A stretch of 64,000 bases of DNA from Bacteroidia bacterium (lineage in GTDB: Bacteria > Bacteroidota > Bacteroidia > Flavobacteriales > Flavobacteriaceae), in assembly GCA_030431055.1 (NCBI GenBank), contig JAUIJA010000001.1, forward strand, positions 434,001 to 498,000, in the 5' to 3' direction. Position 1 is the stretch's first letter, and each line of letters opens with the position of its first letter. Both the position numbers and the translations under genes were made by a program. The notes under the pieces were generated by a model that was not told the DNA's origin, ran no database searches, and worked only from the letters and a program-made list of their open reading frames with translations. Positions 1 to 8,408 of this stretch are shown here, one piece after another.

Positions 1-2
1 AA

Positions 3-290
3 ACTGAACGAGCAATGGAATTGTTGCTAGAAAAAGCTAAAAAAGAAAAAATTGATGACGTTATTGCTTCTCAATACAATCAATTAGCAAATCGTATTAA
101 ACAAAGTGAAGAAGCTGAAATTGAAAAATATAAGGTTGAAATTATTAAACAACTTGAAGAAGAATTGATTATTAGAAATGAATATCGTGACGGTCTTTAT
201 AACTTTTACACGCAACAAAATATAGAAATTAAAAAAGCGAAAAGCGTTTTAAATAACATTACAGAATACAAATCTATCTTAAAACAATAA
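3..290 (+). CDS. S41 family peptidase, C-terminal fragment (cut by window start)
   Basis: The reading frame is open from the first bases of the window, so this is the last ~95 residues of a longer protein; the first ATG inside it is not a start. The segment is lysine/glutamate rich and helical, with a block reading EEELIIRNEYRDGLYNF followed by AKSVLNNITEYKSILK. That pattern matches my recollection of the C-terminal tail of Bacteroidota carboxyl-terminal processing proteases (S41, CtpA type), where a helical region carries ExxxRYYYxxG before a final VLN...Y..IL. The PDZ and catalytic Ser/Lys regions lie outside the window, so this rests on the tail alone. It ends two bases before the ompA-like gene, so the two are probably cotranscribed. 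Confidence 0.55.
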   Translation, partial: TERAMELLLEKAKKEKIDDVIASQYNQLANRIKQSEEAEIEKYKVEIIKQLEEELIIRNEYRDGLYNFYTQQNIEIKKAKSVLNNITEYKSILKQ

Positions 291-292
291 TA

Positions 293-1111
293 ATGAAAAA
301 AACACTACTATTTCTTTTTGGGTTTATCTCATTTTTGAGCTATTCACAAGACGAAGAAGTGCACTCTATTTACTTCGAATTTGACAAATACAATTTAAAA
401 CCAGAACAAGCCGAAGCCGTTGTAGGTTTCATAAAAAAACTAGACACTTCAAAAGTTGAAACTATTGAGATTTTTGGCTATTGTGATGACAGAGGTAAAG
501 ATGCTTATAACTACAAGCTTTCAACAGATAGAGCTACAACTGTAAAAAATAAACTAATTGAAAAAGGTGTTAAAAGTAAAATTATCATCACCCTTGAAGG
601 AAAAGGAAGGATTTTAATAGATGATGATGTGTTAGATAATGTGCCTGAAGTAAGATCAAAAAACCGTCGTGTAGATGTTGTAGTTAATTATAAAGCCGTT
701 GTTGTTTCGCATTTAGGCGTACCTAATTTATACGAAAAACTTCCAAAAAACCCTGCAGTTGGTCAACGAATTTATTTAGACAATGTTTTATTTGAACGTG
801 GCAGCAGTAAACTTACTTATAAAGCAAAAAAACAATTAGATTATATAGCAAAACAATTGCGTCGACATCCAAAACTTGAGTTTGAAATTCAAGGCCATGT
901 ATGTTGTACACCTTATCATACAGAAGCAATTGATAGAGCTACAAAAAAACGCGAGTTATCAACAAATAGAGCGGAGCGTGTTTTTAAATATTTTTATTAT
1001 CGAAAAATACCTAAATCTAGAATGAAAACTAAAGGATTAGGTACTGCTCAACCGCTAGGAAAAGGTTCGCGATTTGACAGAAGAGTAGAATTAGTTATTA
1101 CGAAGATTTAA
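293..1111 (+). CDS. OmpA family protein with two OmpA-like peptidoglycan-binding domains
   Basis: 272 residues. A signal peptide (residues 1-19, ending SYSQ) is followed by two OmpA C-terminal-like domains. The first (about 25-135) has SIYFEFDKYNL, GYCDDRG, STDRATTVKNKL and SKNRRVDVVV; the second (about 155-272) has NVLFERGSSKL, IQGHVCC, STNRAERV and FDRRVELVI. These are the beta-strand/helix motifs that hold peptidoglycan in this family. No beta-barrel region is present, so it should be a periplasmic or lipid-anchor-free wall-binding protein rather than a porin. It lies two bases after the peptidase fragment and ends in a strong hairpin terminator. The tandem duplication of the domain is the noteworthy feature; the two copies are clearly diverged. 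Confidence 0.85.
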   Translation: MKKTLLFLFGFISFLSYSQDEEVHSIYFEFDKYNLKPEQAEAVVGFIKKLDTSKVETIEIFGYCDDRGKDAYNYKLSTDRATTVKNKLIEKGVKSKIIITLEGKGRILIDDDVLDNVPEVRSKNRRVDVVVNYKAVVVSHLGVPNLYEKLPKNPAVGQRIYLDNVLFERGSSKLTYKAKKQLDYIAKQLRRHPKLEFEIQGHVCCTPYHTEAIDRATKKRELSTNRAERVFKYFYYRKIPKSRMKTKGLGTAQPLGKGSRFDRRVELVITKI

Positions 1112-1117
1112 ATAAGA

Positions 1118-1143
1118 AAGCCTGATTTGTTTCAGGCTTTTTT
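1118..1143 (+). terminator. Rho-independent terminator, shared by convergent genes
   Basis: Stem AAGCCTGA / TCAGGCTT with a six-base loop and a following T run. The right arm overlaps the stop codon of the convergent acetyltransferase gene. Confidence 0.8.
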
Positions 1144-1575
1144 CATTCTTATATGCGGAATATCATCTTCTAGATACATTTCGCTTATTTGCTGAAATCC
1201 ATGTGACTCATAAAAACTTTTTAAATATTCTTGAGCTGAAATTTCAATAGTTGTTTCATTAAAATTATCTTGTATTACTTGAATAGAAGCTTTCATTAAA
1301 TCGTGTCCGAATTTCTTCTCACGGTATTTTTCCTTTACTACTACTCTACCTATTGAGGTTTCTTCAAAATAATATCCTTTATCAAATAAACGCGCATAAG
1401 CCACTAATTCGTCGTTGTAATATCCTAAAACATGAATAGCTTTTGCATCTTTGCCATCTACATCTTGATAGACGCAGTTTTGCTCTACAACAAACACTTC
1501 TGAACGCAATTGAAGTAAATTGTATAGTTCGTTTATAGAAAGTTCGTTAAATCGCTTTATTTTGAATTGAATCAT
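1132..1575 (-). CDS. ElaA-like GNAT family N-acetyltransferase
   Basis: 147 residues, the normal size for a single GNAT domain. The motif LRSEVFVVEQNCVYQDVDGKD near residues 23-43 is the signature of the ElaA subfamily, and SIGRVVVKEKYREKKFGHDLM (about 74-94) is the acetyl-CoA pyrophosphate-binding motif A with a slightly unusual R/K-x-x-K-F-G. The product should be a soluble acetyltransferase using acetyl-CoA; the substrate is not known for the subfamily. Its start codon shares one base with the stop codon of the upstream gene (TAATG), so it is translationally coupled and is the last gene of a four-gene minus-strand run beginning with the lytic transglycosylase. Confidence 0.8.
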   Translation of the reverse strand: MIQFKIKRFNELSINELYNLLQLRSEVFVVEQNCVYQDVDGKDAKAIHVLGYYNDELVAYARLFDKGYYFEETSIGRVVVKEKYREKKFGHDLMKASIQVIQDNFNETTIEISAQEYLKSFYESHGFQQISEMYLEDDIPHIRMKKA

Positions 1576-2027
1576 TAATAGGTGCTTTTAGATATTGATG
1601 CAAAATACTTTAATTCATTATCTTTTATTTCTGAATATAAAAATAATTCACTAGTCCCATCAATAGAAATAAATCGTATTTCACTATTCTCTTGAAATGA
1701 CTTTCTGAAATTTTGATCTGTAAAACTCATTGATTTAAAATTATCAAACACTTTAACGTTTAAAAATTCAATTTCAAGAGAAGTTAAAATTGAATTATCC
1801 TTTTTTAAAGTAATGGTTGAATCTAAAAGAAGCTCTAAGTTAGTATATTTAAAAGTCATATTGCTTCTTTGATTTTTATCTAACTTCCATCCTTTAAAAA
1901 TCAAATACTTTCCAACATAATCTGGTGTTTTTTTAATCAAGTTAGTAAACTCTCTTTGGGAAATGTTTTGAGAAAAAGTATAATTAGTTGAAAAAGCAAC
2001 TAATATTAAAAATAAAAAAAATTTCAT
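1575..2027 (-). CDS. Small secreted protein of unknown function
   Basis: 150 residues. I do not recognise a family. A clear signal peptide covers residues 1-20 (hydrophobic FFLFLILVAF then TFSQN), so the mature protein of about 130 residues is periplasmic or exported; there is no lipobox cysteine. The mature part alternates short hydrophobic beta-like strands with charged turns and has no cysteines. It sits 3 bases after the DUF4837 gene and overlaps the acetyltransferase start by one base, so it belongs to the same operon as the lytic transglycosylase. Function cannot be assigned. Confidence 0.7.
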   Translation of the reverse strand: MKFFLFLILVAFSTNYTFSQNISQREFTNLIKKTPDYVGKYLIFKGWKLDKNQRSNMTFKYTNLELLLDSTITLKKDNSILTSLEIEFLNVKVFDNFKSMSFTDQNFRKSFQENSEIRFISIDGTSELFLYSEIKDNELKYFASISKSTY

Positions 2028-2030
2028 TTT

Positions 2031-3011
2031 CTACTTCAAAAACTTAACTGATTGAATAATTGCTTCGAGTTCGAAAACCAAATCACGCTTGGATTTCGAC
2101 GGATTATAAGTAAATCCTTCCAGAATTAAGTAACGATTGTTTCTTTCGTCTTTAATAGCGTAATTTACAAAAGGTCCGGCCATGAAATCGTTTTTCAGTT
2201 CCCAAGTTCCTTTTGTTAAATAAGTATTTCTTCCTTTTATTTTGGTTTCAAATAAATACGGCGCATACGCTTCTTCTGTAATCATCCAAGTATTTGGTAA
2301 AACACCGTGAATATTTTGTTTCCCGATAGAATCGCGCATTTTAATAATGTTTCCAATTACTGAACTATCGCTTTCGATTGTATTAATAGGAACTTCGTAA
2401 ACCAAAACACTATTATAACCCGAAGTAAATTCTTTTCGAATCCATAAGAAATTGTCTTTCACCATATCGTATTTATAGTTGGCTCCAATTTCTAAAGCAA
2501 TACCAAATTTATCGCGAACTTTTTGATCGCTGATTAATGCTTTCTTTAACCTTCTTTGGTTTTCTGTAATTTCAGAAGCTTTAATTGACTGGATAATTTC
2601 AGGGGTTTTCTCTTCTAATATGTGTAAAATTTCCTCGTTGTTTTTTCCTGTAATAAAGAAAACTTTTTGTGGTTTTGCATATTTATCTGTTTGTGCTGAA
2701 AAAGATGCTTTTTGCCCTTTTGCTACATAAACGATACTACGGCTTTTACGTGCAAAACCTTCAAAAATCTTTGTAGGATATTGATTTAAGTTAAAAAGTG
2801 GTTCTTCTTGTGGTAAACCATCGACAGGAGCAGCAAACTTCTTTCGAATAGTATCGCCAATTTCTCCGTTCCAAAGTGCTTCATCAATAAAAAAAGAAAC
2901 ACTATTTATTCTACCGTTAGACTCTGGAAGAATCGCTTTTTTATCAGCTTCCGATTCTTTACAAGAAAACAAGCTAAATGCTACAAGAAAAACAACTATA
3001 AACTTTTTCAT
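2031..3011 (-). CDS. DUF4837 family lipoprotein
   Basis: 326 residues. The N-terminus is a lipoprotein signal ending LFSC with Cys17 as the lipidation site, so the protein should be membrane-anchored in the periplasm. The stretch LPESNGRINSVSFFIDEALWNGEIG followed by PVDGLPQEEPLFNLNQYP is what I recognise as the opening of DUF4837, a Bacteroidota-specific family of unknown role. It follows the lytic transglycosylase gene by 11 bases, which suggests an envelope-related job, but that is inference from the operon only. Confidence 0.8.
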   Translation of the reverse strand: MKKFIVVFLVAFSLFSCKESEADKKAILPESNGRINSVSFFIDEALWNGEIGDTIRKKFAAPVDGLPQEEPLFNLNQYPTKIFEGFARKSRSIVYVAKGQKASFSAQTDKYAKPQKVFFITGKNNEEILHILEEKTPEIIQSIKASEITENQRRLKKALISDQKVRDKFGIALEIGANYKYDMVKDNFLWIRKEFTSGYNSVLVYEVPINTIESDSSVIGNIIKMRDSIGKQNIHGVLPNTWMITEEAYAPYLFETKIKGRNTYLTKGTWELKNDFMAGPFVNYAIKDERNNRYLILEGFTYNPSKSKRDLVFELEAIIQSVKFLK

Positions 3012-3022
3012 ATTACGAATAT

Positions 3023-4507
3023 TTATCCTTTGGTTTTTAATTTCATACCAGGTTTGATATTTGTACCGCTAATATCGTTCCATTTTTTCAAATCATTGGC
3101 AGAAACTCCAGGATATTTTCTCGCAATTGAATATAAAGAATCGCCACTTCTTACAGTATAATAGCTGCTACTATTTGATTTTGAGTAACTTGATCCTTTA
3201 CTTGTATATATTTTTAAAGATTTTCCCGCTCTAATTGTATTTCCTCTTAATCGATTCCATCGTTTCAAATTAGAAACAGAAACACCATATTTTTCAGCAA
3301 TAACTCCAAGACTTTGTCCGCTTCTAATCTTGTGATAAATTACATTTGATTTGCTACTTACAGCTAATGCTTCTTTCTTAATGTTTTCCTTTTGCGAACC
3401 TAAATGATCTACATAAGCATAAACTTTATCTTCATTTGAAACAAAGTAACCTAGCTTGTTCTTTGGCAAACGTAAAAAGTGTTGTTTTCCTTCCACATAA
3501 GGAATTGTATTTAACTTATAAATAGGATTTAAGAATTCTATTTGCTCGATAGGAATATCAATCAAATCGGCTATTTGCTGGAATGTAATTTCTTTTTTTA
3601 CTGCAACTGTATCCGTTTCAAAATACGAAACCGGTGCTTTTTTAGGCACAAAACCATGTTCATTTTTATGTTCGAAAATATACATCGTTGCTAAAAATGC
3701 TGGAACATAGTTTGCAGTTTCACGAGGAAGATTACGACGAATATTCCAATAATTTTGACTTCCACCAGAACGACGAATTGCTTTTGATACGTTTCCAGGT
3801 CCAGCATTATACGAAGCTAAAACCAAACTCCAATCGCCAAAAATTCTATATAAATTTGATAAATATTGACACGCCGCTTCAGTTGCTTTTAACGGATCGT
3901 AGCGCTCATCTACATAAGAATTAACTTCTAAATTAAATTGTCTTCCCGTAGGATACATAAATTGCCAAAGTCCGGTTGCACCAACTCTTGATCGCGCTTT
4001 AGGATTCAAAGCCGATTCTACAATGGCTAAATATTTAATTTCTAATGGAACATCATATTTTGCTAAATGCTCCTCAAACATTGGAAAATAGTATTCAGAA
4101 ATTGCCATTAAGCGTTCTAAAGAACTTTTTCTATTCTTTAAAAACACTTTAATTACACTTTCTAAAGCTGGTGTATATTCAATATTAAATGGAGATTGCG
4201 AATCTAATTTTGCTAAACGCTTTTTTAGCAAATCTGTAGATAAGTCATAACTAATATTTCCTAACGAATCGATGTCTGTTTCGATTACATCGCTTTGCAT
4301 TTCTTCAAAAATCTCATCATTTGAAAGTTCAGCCATCCATCTTTCATCAATGCAATTGCTTGCATTATGCTCTACAAAAGTGGCTTTTAAAGAATCTAAA
4401 TAAGAAACTTTAGGTAGTTCTAAATTGGGTTCCGTTACTTCTTTTTCCTGTGCAAAATTAATACAAGAAAATCCCAATAATACTGCAGTAATTATTCCTT
4501 TCTTCAT
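3023..4507 (-). CDS. Membrane-bound lytic murein transglycosylase with two LysM domains (MltD-like)
   Basis: 494 residues. Signal peptide 1-19. The lytic transglycosylase (SLT) domain spans about 140-270: IKYLAIVESALNP puts the catalytic glutamate at E164, followed by GATGLWQFM and LASYNAGPGNV, the standard substrate-groove motifs. Two LysM peptidoglycan-binding domains follow at about 390-436 (IRSGQSLGVIAEKYGVSV) and 448-492 (VRSGDSLYSIARKY), joined by a serine-rich linker. The enzyme cleaves the glycan strand of peptidoglycan, giving 1,6-anhydro ends, in the periplasm. It heads a four-gene operon with the DUF4837 lipoprotein, a small secreted protein and ElaA. Confidence 0.92.
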   Translation of the reverse strand: MKKGIITAVLLGFSCINFAQEKEVTEPNLELPKVSYLDSLKATFVEHNASNCIDERWMAELSNDEIFEEMQSDVIETDIDSLGNISYDLSTDLLKKRLAKLDSQSPFNIEYTPALESVIKVFLKNRKSSLERLMAISEYYFPMFEEHLAKYDVPLEIKYLAIVESALNPKARSRVGATGLWQFMYPTGRQFNLEVNSYVDERYDPLKATEAACQYLSNLYRIFGDWSLVLASYNAGPGNVSKAIRRSGGSQNYWNIRRNLPRETANYVPAFLATMYIFEHKNEHGFVPKKAPVSYFETDTVAVKKEITFQQIADLIDIPIEQIEFLNPIYKLNTIPYVEGKQHFLRLPKNKLGYFVSNEDKVYAYVDHLGSQKENIKKEALAVSSKSNVIYHKIRSGQSLGVIAEKYGVSVSNLKRWNRLRGNTIRAGKSLKIYTSKGSSYSKSNSSSYYTVRSGDSLYSIARKYPGVSANDLKKWNDISGTNIKPGMKLKTKG

Positions 4508-4576
4508 ATTAGTATAAGATTAAAATTTGGGGACAAATTACACTATAACTCATTTATTTTCAGATTATTATATTTA

Positions 4577-4584
4577 CAAATATA
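4577..4584 (-). promoter_or_regulatory. Putative -7 promoter element for the lytic transglycosylase operon
   Basis: On the minus strand this reads TATATTTG, an exact match to the Bacteroidota -7 consensus TAnnTTTG, about 70 bases upstream of the start codon. No convincing -33 TTG was found. Confidence 0.4.
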
Positions 4585-4599
4585 ATTTTTATTTTTCAA

Positions 4600-5787
4600 T
4601 TAATTTAAAATAGCCGCAATTCCTGGTAATGTTTTTCCTTCTAACATTTCTAACATTGCACCACCACCAGTTGAAACATAACTCATTTTATCTTCAAAAC
4701 CGAATTGCTTTACAGCGGAAACACTATCGCCGCCACCAACAAGTGAAAACGCTCCGTTTTCAGTTGACTCAGCAATAAAGTCACCTAATTTTATTGTCCC
4801 GTTTGCAAAACTTTCCATTTCAAAAACACCTAATGGTCCGTTCCAAAGAATCGTTTTAGATTCTAAAATTACACGTTTGATAATTTCTAAAGATTTTGGT
4901 CCAACATCTAAACCTTGCCAACCATCAGGAATTTGATTAACATCAATAAATTGTGTATTGGCATCGTTTGCAAAAGTATCAGCAGCTACAACATCCACTG
5001 GTAAGTGAATTTGAACGCCTTTTTCTTTTGCTTTTTTAAGAATTTCAAGTGCCAACTCCATTTTATCGTCTTCACAAATTGAATTTCCAATTTTTCCGCC
5101 CAAAGCTTTTATAAAAGTAAACGTCATTCCGCCACCAATAATCATGTGGTTTACTTTGTCTAGAATATTTTCAATAATCGTAATTTTCGAAGAAACTTTA
5201 CTTCCACCTAGAATTGCAGTAACTGGTTTTTCAGAATCGCTTAAAACTTTATTAATGCTCTCAATTTCTTTAGCTAGTAAACTTCCGAAGCATTTATTTT
5301 CAGGGAAAAAATCAGCAATAATTGCAGTAGAAGCGTGTGCTCTATGTGCTGTTCCAAAAGCATCATTTACATAAATATCGCCTAATTTTGATAACTTTTC
5401 AGCAAATGCATTATCTCCGTTAGTTTCTTCGCTGTAAAAACGAAGGTTTTCTAATACTAAAATCTCGCCTGTATTTAAACTAGCAGCTGCATTTTCAACT
5501 TCTAATCCAATACAATCGTTAACAAATTTTACTTTTTTACCTAAAACTTCTTCAATTTTATACACAATATGACCTAATGAATATTTCGCTTCAACGCCTT
5601 TTGGTCTTCCTAAATGGCTCATTAAAATAACGCTTCCGCCATCATTCAAAATCTTATCAATTGTTGGCTTTGCAGCTTCAATTCTCGTTGCATCGGTTAC
5701 CTTAAAATTTTCATCTAATGGAACGTTAAAATCAACTCGAATTATTGCTTTTTTATTACTAAAATTAAAATTGTTTAGGGTTTTCAT
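4600..5787 (-). CDS. pgk: Phosphoglycerate kinase
   Basis: 395 residues, normal length for a bacterial PGK. It converts 1,3-bisphosphoglycerate plus ADP to 3-phosphoglycerate plus ATP in glycolysis. Visible motifs: [11 protein letters not shown] near the N-terminus (3-phosphoglycerate binding), [10 protein letters not shown], the basic-patch segment [22 protein letters not shown], the nucleotide-site GPLGVFE and the C-terminal GGGDSVSAV. All are intact. It is transcribed as its own unit from a TATATTTG element at 5816-5823; 92 bases separate it from the lytic transglycosylase operon downstream. Confidence 0.97.
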   Translation of the reverse strand: MKTLNNFNFSNKKAIIRVDFNVPLDENFKVTDATRIEAAKPTIDKILNDGGSVILMSHLGRPKGVEAKYSLGHIVYKIEEVLGKKVKFVNDCIGLEVENAAASLNTGEILVLENLRFYSEETNGDNAFAEKLSKLGDIYVNDAFGTAHRAHASTAIIADFFPENKCFGSLLAKEIESINKVLSDSEKPVTAILGGSKVSSKITIIENILDKVNHMIIGGGMTFTFIKALGGKIGNSICEDDKMELALEILKKAKEKGVQIHLPVDVVAADTFANDANTQFIDVNQIPDGWQGLDVGPKSLEIIKRVILESKTILWNGPLGVFEMESFANGTIKLGDFIAESTENGAFSLVGGGDSVSAVKQFGFEDKMSYVSTGGGAMLEMLEGKTLPGIAAILN

Positions 5788-5815
5788 GTGTGTTATTTAG
5801 TTTATCGAATAAATG

Positions 5816-5823
5816 CAAATATA
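5816..5823 (-). promoter_or_regulatory. Putative -7 promoter element for pgk
   Basis: Reads TATATTTG on the minus strand, matching TAnnTTTG, 29 bases upstream of the pgk start. The -33 element is not clear. Confidence 0.45.
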
Positions 5824-5968
5824 TAAGATTGGTTCATAAAACTGTGTAACATTAGTCAGTTTTAGGATAAAATTATAAAGCAATCATTTATGTAAAATTA
5901 CCTTTTACTTAGTTTTAATTTTAGGTTTGTGTATATTTACGGCTCTAACGAAATATTATAGTTTACAA

Positions 5969-7114
5969 ATGCTTTTTTCTGAAATTTTAGGACAAGAACA
6001 TATCAAAAATCATTTGATTAAAAGCGCCGATGCAGGAAGGATTCCTCATGCGCAGTTGTTTGTTGGCCCAGAAGGAAGCGGAACATTACCTATGGCAATT
6101 GCCTATGCGCAATATATTTTATGTCAAAACTCAGCAGAAAATAACTCAGGAAATGAAGCATGTAATTTAAAGTTCAATCAACTTTCACATCCTGATTTGC
6201 ATTTTGCTTTTCCTGTGGCAACAAATGCCGAAGTAAAAAGTAAGCCTGTAAGTAGCAATTTTTTAACTTCTTGGCGAGAATTTGTTCTGGAAAATCCATA
6301 TGCTGGACTTTTTGATTGGTACAAAAAAATAGGAGTAGAGAAGAAGCAAGGACAAATAGGTGTTGATGAAGCATCTGAAATAAACAAATCGCTTTCTTTA
6401 AAAGCCTATGAAGGTGGTTATAAAGTAATGATTATTTGGATGGCCGATAAAATGAATATTGCATCATCTAATAAATTATTGAAGCTAATTGAAGAACCGC
6501 CAGAAAAAACAATTTTCATTTTAATTACCGAACATTTAGAAGATATTTTACAAACCATTTATTCGCGTTGTCAAGTTTTAGATTTCATTGGCTTACCAGA
6601 AGAAGAAATTTCTAAAGGGTTGGTTTCACGTGAAAATTGTGACGAAAAATTAGCTCAAAAAATTGCACATCAATCTGAAGGTAATTATAACAAAGCGCTA
6701 CATATTCTTAGAAATGACAACACCGAATATCCATTTGAAGAATGGTTTATTCAGTGGGTTAGAAGTGCTTTTAGGGCAAAAGGAAATGCAGCCGCGATTC
6801 AAGATTTAATTTCTTGGAGTGAAAATATTGCAGGGTTGGGTAGGGAAGTGCAAAAACAGTTTTTAAACTATTGTATTTTCTTTTTCAGACAAGCTTTATT
6901 ACAAAATTATCAAACAAATGATTTGGTTTATTATGAACCAACTGTTGAAAAGTTTCATTTAGAAAAATTTGCGCCCTTTGTAGATGGAAATAATATTATG
7001 CCTATCTTTAAAGAACTAGAAGATGCTATTTATCATATTGAAAGAAATGGGAATAGTAAAATAATTCTAACTGATTTATCTATAAAATTAACACGACTCA
7101 TTCATAAAAAATAA
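5969..7114 (+). CDS. holB: DNA polymerase III delta-prime subunit (clamp loader)
   Basis: 381 residues from the ATG at 5969. The frame opens at 5927, but the extra 14 residues are poor and MLFSEILGQEHIKNHL is the normal family start. The AAA+ fold is visible: VGPEGSGTLPMAIAYA is a Walker A position with no lysine, IGVDEASEINKSLSLKAYEGGYKVMIIWMADKMN precedes the sensor, and LLKLIEEPPEKTIFILIT holds the SRC-region (IYSRCQVLDF). Delta-prime subunits are non-hydrolysing, so the lost Walker lysine fits. It works in the clamp loader that places the beta clamp on DNA. Only 5 bases separate it from the DoxX-like gene. Confidence 0.85.
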   Translation: MLFSEILGQEHIKNHLIKSADAGRIPHAQLFVGPEGSGTLPMAIAYAQYILCQNSAENNSGNEACNLKFNQLSHPDLHFAFPVATNAEVKSKPVSSNFLTSWREFVLENPYAGLFDWYKKIGVEKKQGQIGVDEASEINKSLSLKAYEGGYKVMIIWMADKMNIASSNKLLKLIEEPPEKTIFILITEHLEDILQTIYSRCQVLDFIGLPEEEISKGLVSRENCDEKLAQKIAHQSEGNYNKALHILRNDNTEYPFEEWFIQWVRSAFRAKGNAAAIQDLISWSENIAGLGREVQKQFLNYCIFFFRQALLQNYQTNDLVYYEPTVEKFHLEKFAPFVDGNNIMPIFKELEDAIYHIERNGNSKIILTDLSIKLTRLIHKK

Positions 7115-7119
7115 CGATT

Positions 7120-7512
7120 ATGCTTACACAAACTACTCCAATTTTATTACTGGCTTTATTAGCGGTTACTTTTTTACAATCTGGATATGATAAAATCAAA
7201 GATTGGAAAGGAAATGTAGAATGGCTAAAAGGTCATTTTGCTGAAACAGTTTTAGGAAAACAAGTACCAATTGCACTTTTCATTATCTTAATCCTTGAGA
7301 TTTTTTCTGGTGTGTTTTGCGTTGCTGGAATTATTGAATTATTTACAACTAGTGATAGTATGGTTGGTTATTATGGTGCTGTTTTATCTTGTGTTACCTT
7401 AATTTTCTTACTATTTGGACAACGAATCGCAAAAGATTATGACGGTGCTAGAACGATTGTAATTTACTTCGTACCGGCAATTTTTGCAGTGTTTTTATTA
7501 AGTTCTTTTTAG
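7120..7512 (+). CDS. DoxX-like small membrane protein
   Basis: 130 residues with four hydrophobic segments at about 7-22, 50-72, 83-105 and 110-130, the usual DoxX layout. The motif FLQSGYDKIKDW after the first segment matches the conserved helix cap of the family. DoxX relatives are integral inner-membrane proteins with poorly defined redox-linked roles, so no substrate can be given. It is 5 bases downstream of holB and is closed by a strong terminator. Confidence 0.7.
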   Translation: MLTQTTPILLLALLAVTFLQSGYDKIKDWKGNVEWLKGHFAETVLGKQVPIALFIILILEIFSGVFCVAGIIELFTTSDSMVGYYGAVLSCVTLIFLLFGQRIAKDYDGARTIVIYFVPAIFAVFLLSSF

Positions 7513-7530
7513 CCGTAAAAGAATATTTAT

Positions 7531-7572
7531 TACAATAAAAAAGCCTCACAAAAGTGAGGCTTTTTTATTGTA
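7531..7572. terminator. Bidirectional intrinsic terminator
   Basis: A perfect 19-base inverted repeat with an AAAA loop; the core is AGCCTCAC/GTGAGGCT flanked by an A run on one side and a T run on the other, so it serves both the DoxX gene (+) and the OmpH gene (-). Confidence 0.9.
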
Positions 7573-7590
7573 TTCTATTTGTAAGAGAAT

Positions 7591-8178
7591 TTATTTCTTT
7601 TCTTCTTCAGTTGTTTCAGTAGCTTCTGCAGTTTCTTCTGTAGCAACTTTTGAAGCGTTAAACTCATCGTTTAATTGTTTTAAAACAGCGTCTGTAATGT
7701 CATAACCGTCTTTAGCATATAAAATTGTTGCAGCATCTCCAGTTCCGTAAACATAGTCATAACCCTGTTTCTTACCGTATTCCTTAATATAGTCTTTTAC
7801 TTCATTAATTAAACCACTACGAATGCTATCGCTTTCAATTTGGATTTGGCGTAATAAAGCATCTTGTTCCATTGCTAATTGTTGCTCTCTTTGTTGTAAT
7901 TCAGCACCTTTTTGTTGTGCCCATGCCATACCTTTAATTTGAGCGTTTTGTTGGAAATTAGCAGCTTCCGATTGGAATGCTTTTAATTTAGCCTCAAGAG
8001 GACGACCCATTTCTTGAGATTTTACTTTAAACTTTGCGTCTTCATCTTTAAACTTCTCATATTTTTCCATTAATACTGAAGTGTCAATGTAAGCTGTTTT
8101 AAAAGATTCTTTCTCTTCCGTTTTGTTACAAGAAAATAACGCTAATGCTAATCCTAAAATTAAAAGTGATTTCTTCAT
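7591..8178 (-). CDS. OmpH/Skp family periplasmic chaperone, probably lipidated
   Basis: 195 residues from the ATG at 8178; the longer frame adds 18 residues before a perfect signal sequence, so I reject it. MKKSLLILGLALALFSC puts a lipobox cysteine at position 17, implying a lipoprotein instead of the soluble form usual in proteobacteria. Residues about 27-170 form the Skp domain: AYIDTSVLMEKYEKF, a long Gln/Glu/Lys-rich coiled coil, and a C-terminal QGYDYVYG...ILYAKDGYDITDAVLKQLN. The tail is Glu/Thr-rich. Skp proteins escort unfolded outer-membrane proteins across the periplasm. Confidence 0.85.
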   Translation of the reverse strand: MKKSLLILGLALALFSCNKTEEKESFKTAYIDTSVLMEKYEKFKDEDAKFKVKSQEMGRPLEAKLKAFQSEAANFQQNAQIKGMAWAQQKGAELQQREQQLAMEQDALLRQIQIESDSIRSGLINEVKDYIKEYGKKQGYDYVYGTGDAATILYAKDGYDITDAVLKQLNDEFNASKVATEETAEATETTEEEKK

Positions 8179-8408
8179 TTTTATCGTTCTAATTATTGTT
8201 TTTAAATTTTTGGTAAAAGTAGTAATTCCCATTAATAAAATTGAGAATTTTTGTAGTATAAATATTATTTATGATATATTTAAGTTAAATAATTTATGTT
8301 TATAAAAATACACTTGAATAAATTCGATTTAAGACACTTTCTAAAAAACGAAAACACCATATATGTTTTAGGTAGTTTTAATTAAAATTGGGTTAAATAT
8401 TGCGTTTT

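Noticed and set aside
3688..3924. Plus-strand ORF of 78 residues inside the lytic transglycosylase gene
   Set aside because: It is the complement of a well-supported coding region, with low-complexity composition and no motif.
5927..5968. Upstream extension of the holB reading frame
   Set aside because: Poor residues and no family match before MLFSEILGQ; the ATG at 5969 is the better start.
6624..6635. TTTCACGTGAAA inside holB as a fifth parS
   Set aside because: Only a 12-base match with a mismatch in the outer position; listed as a weak site only in the parS finding.
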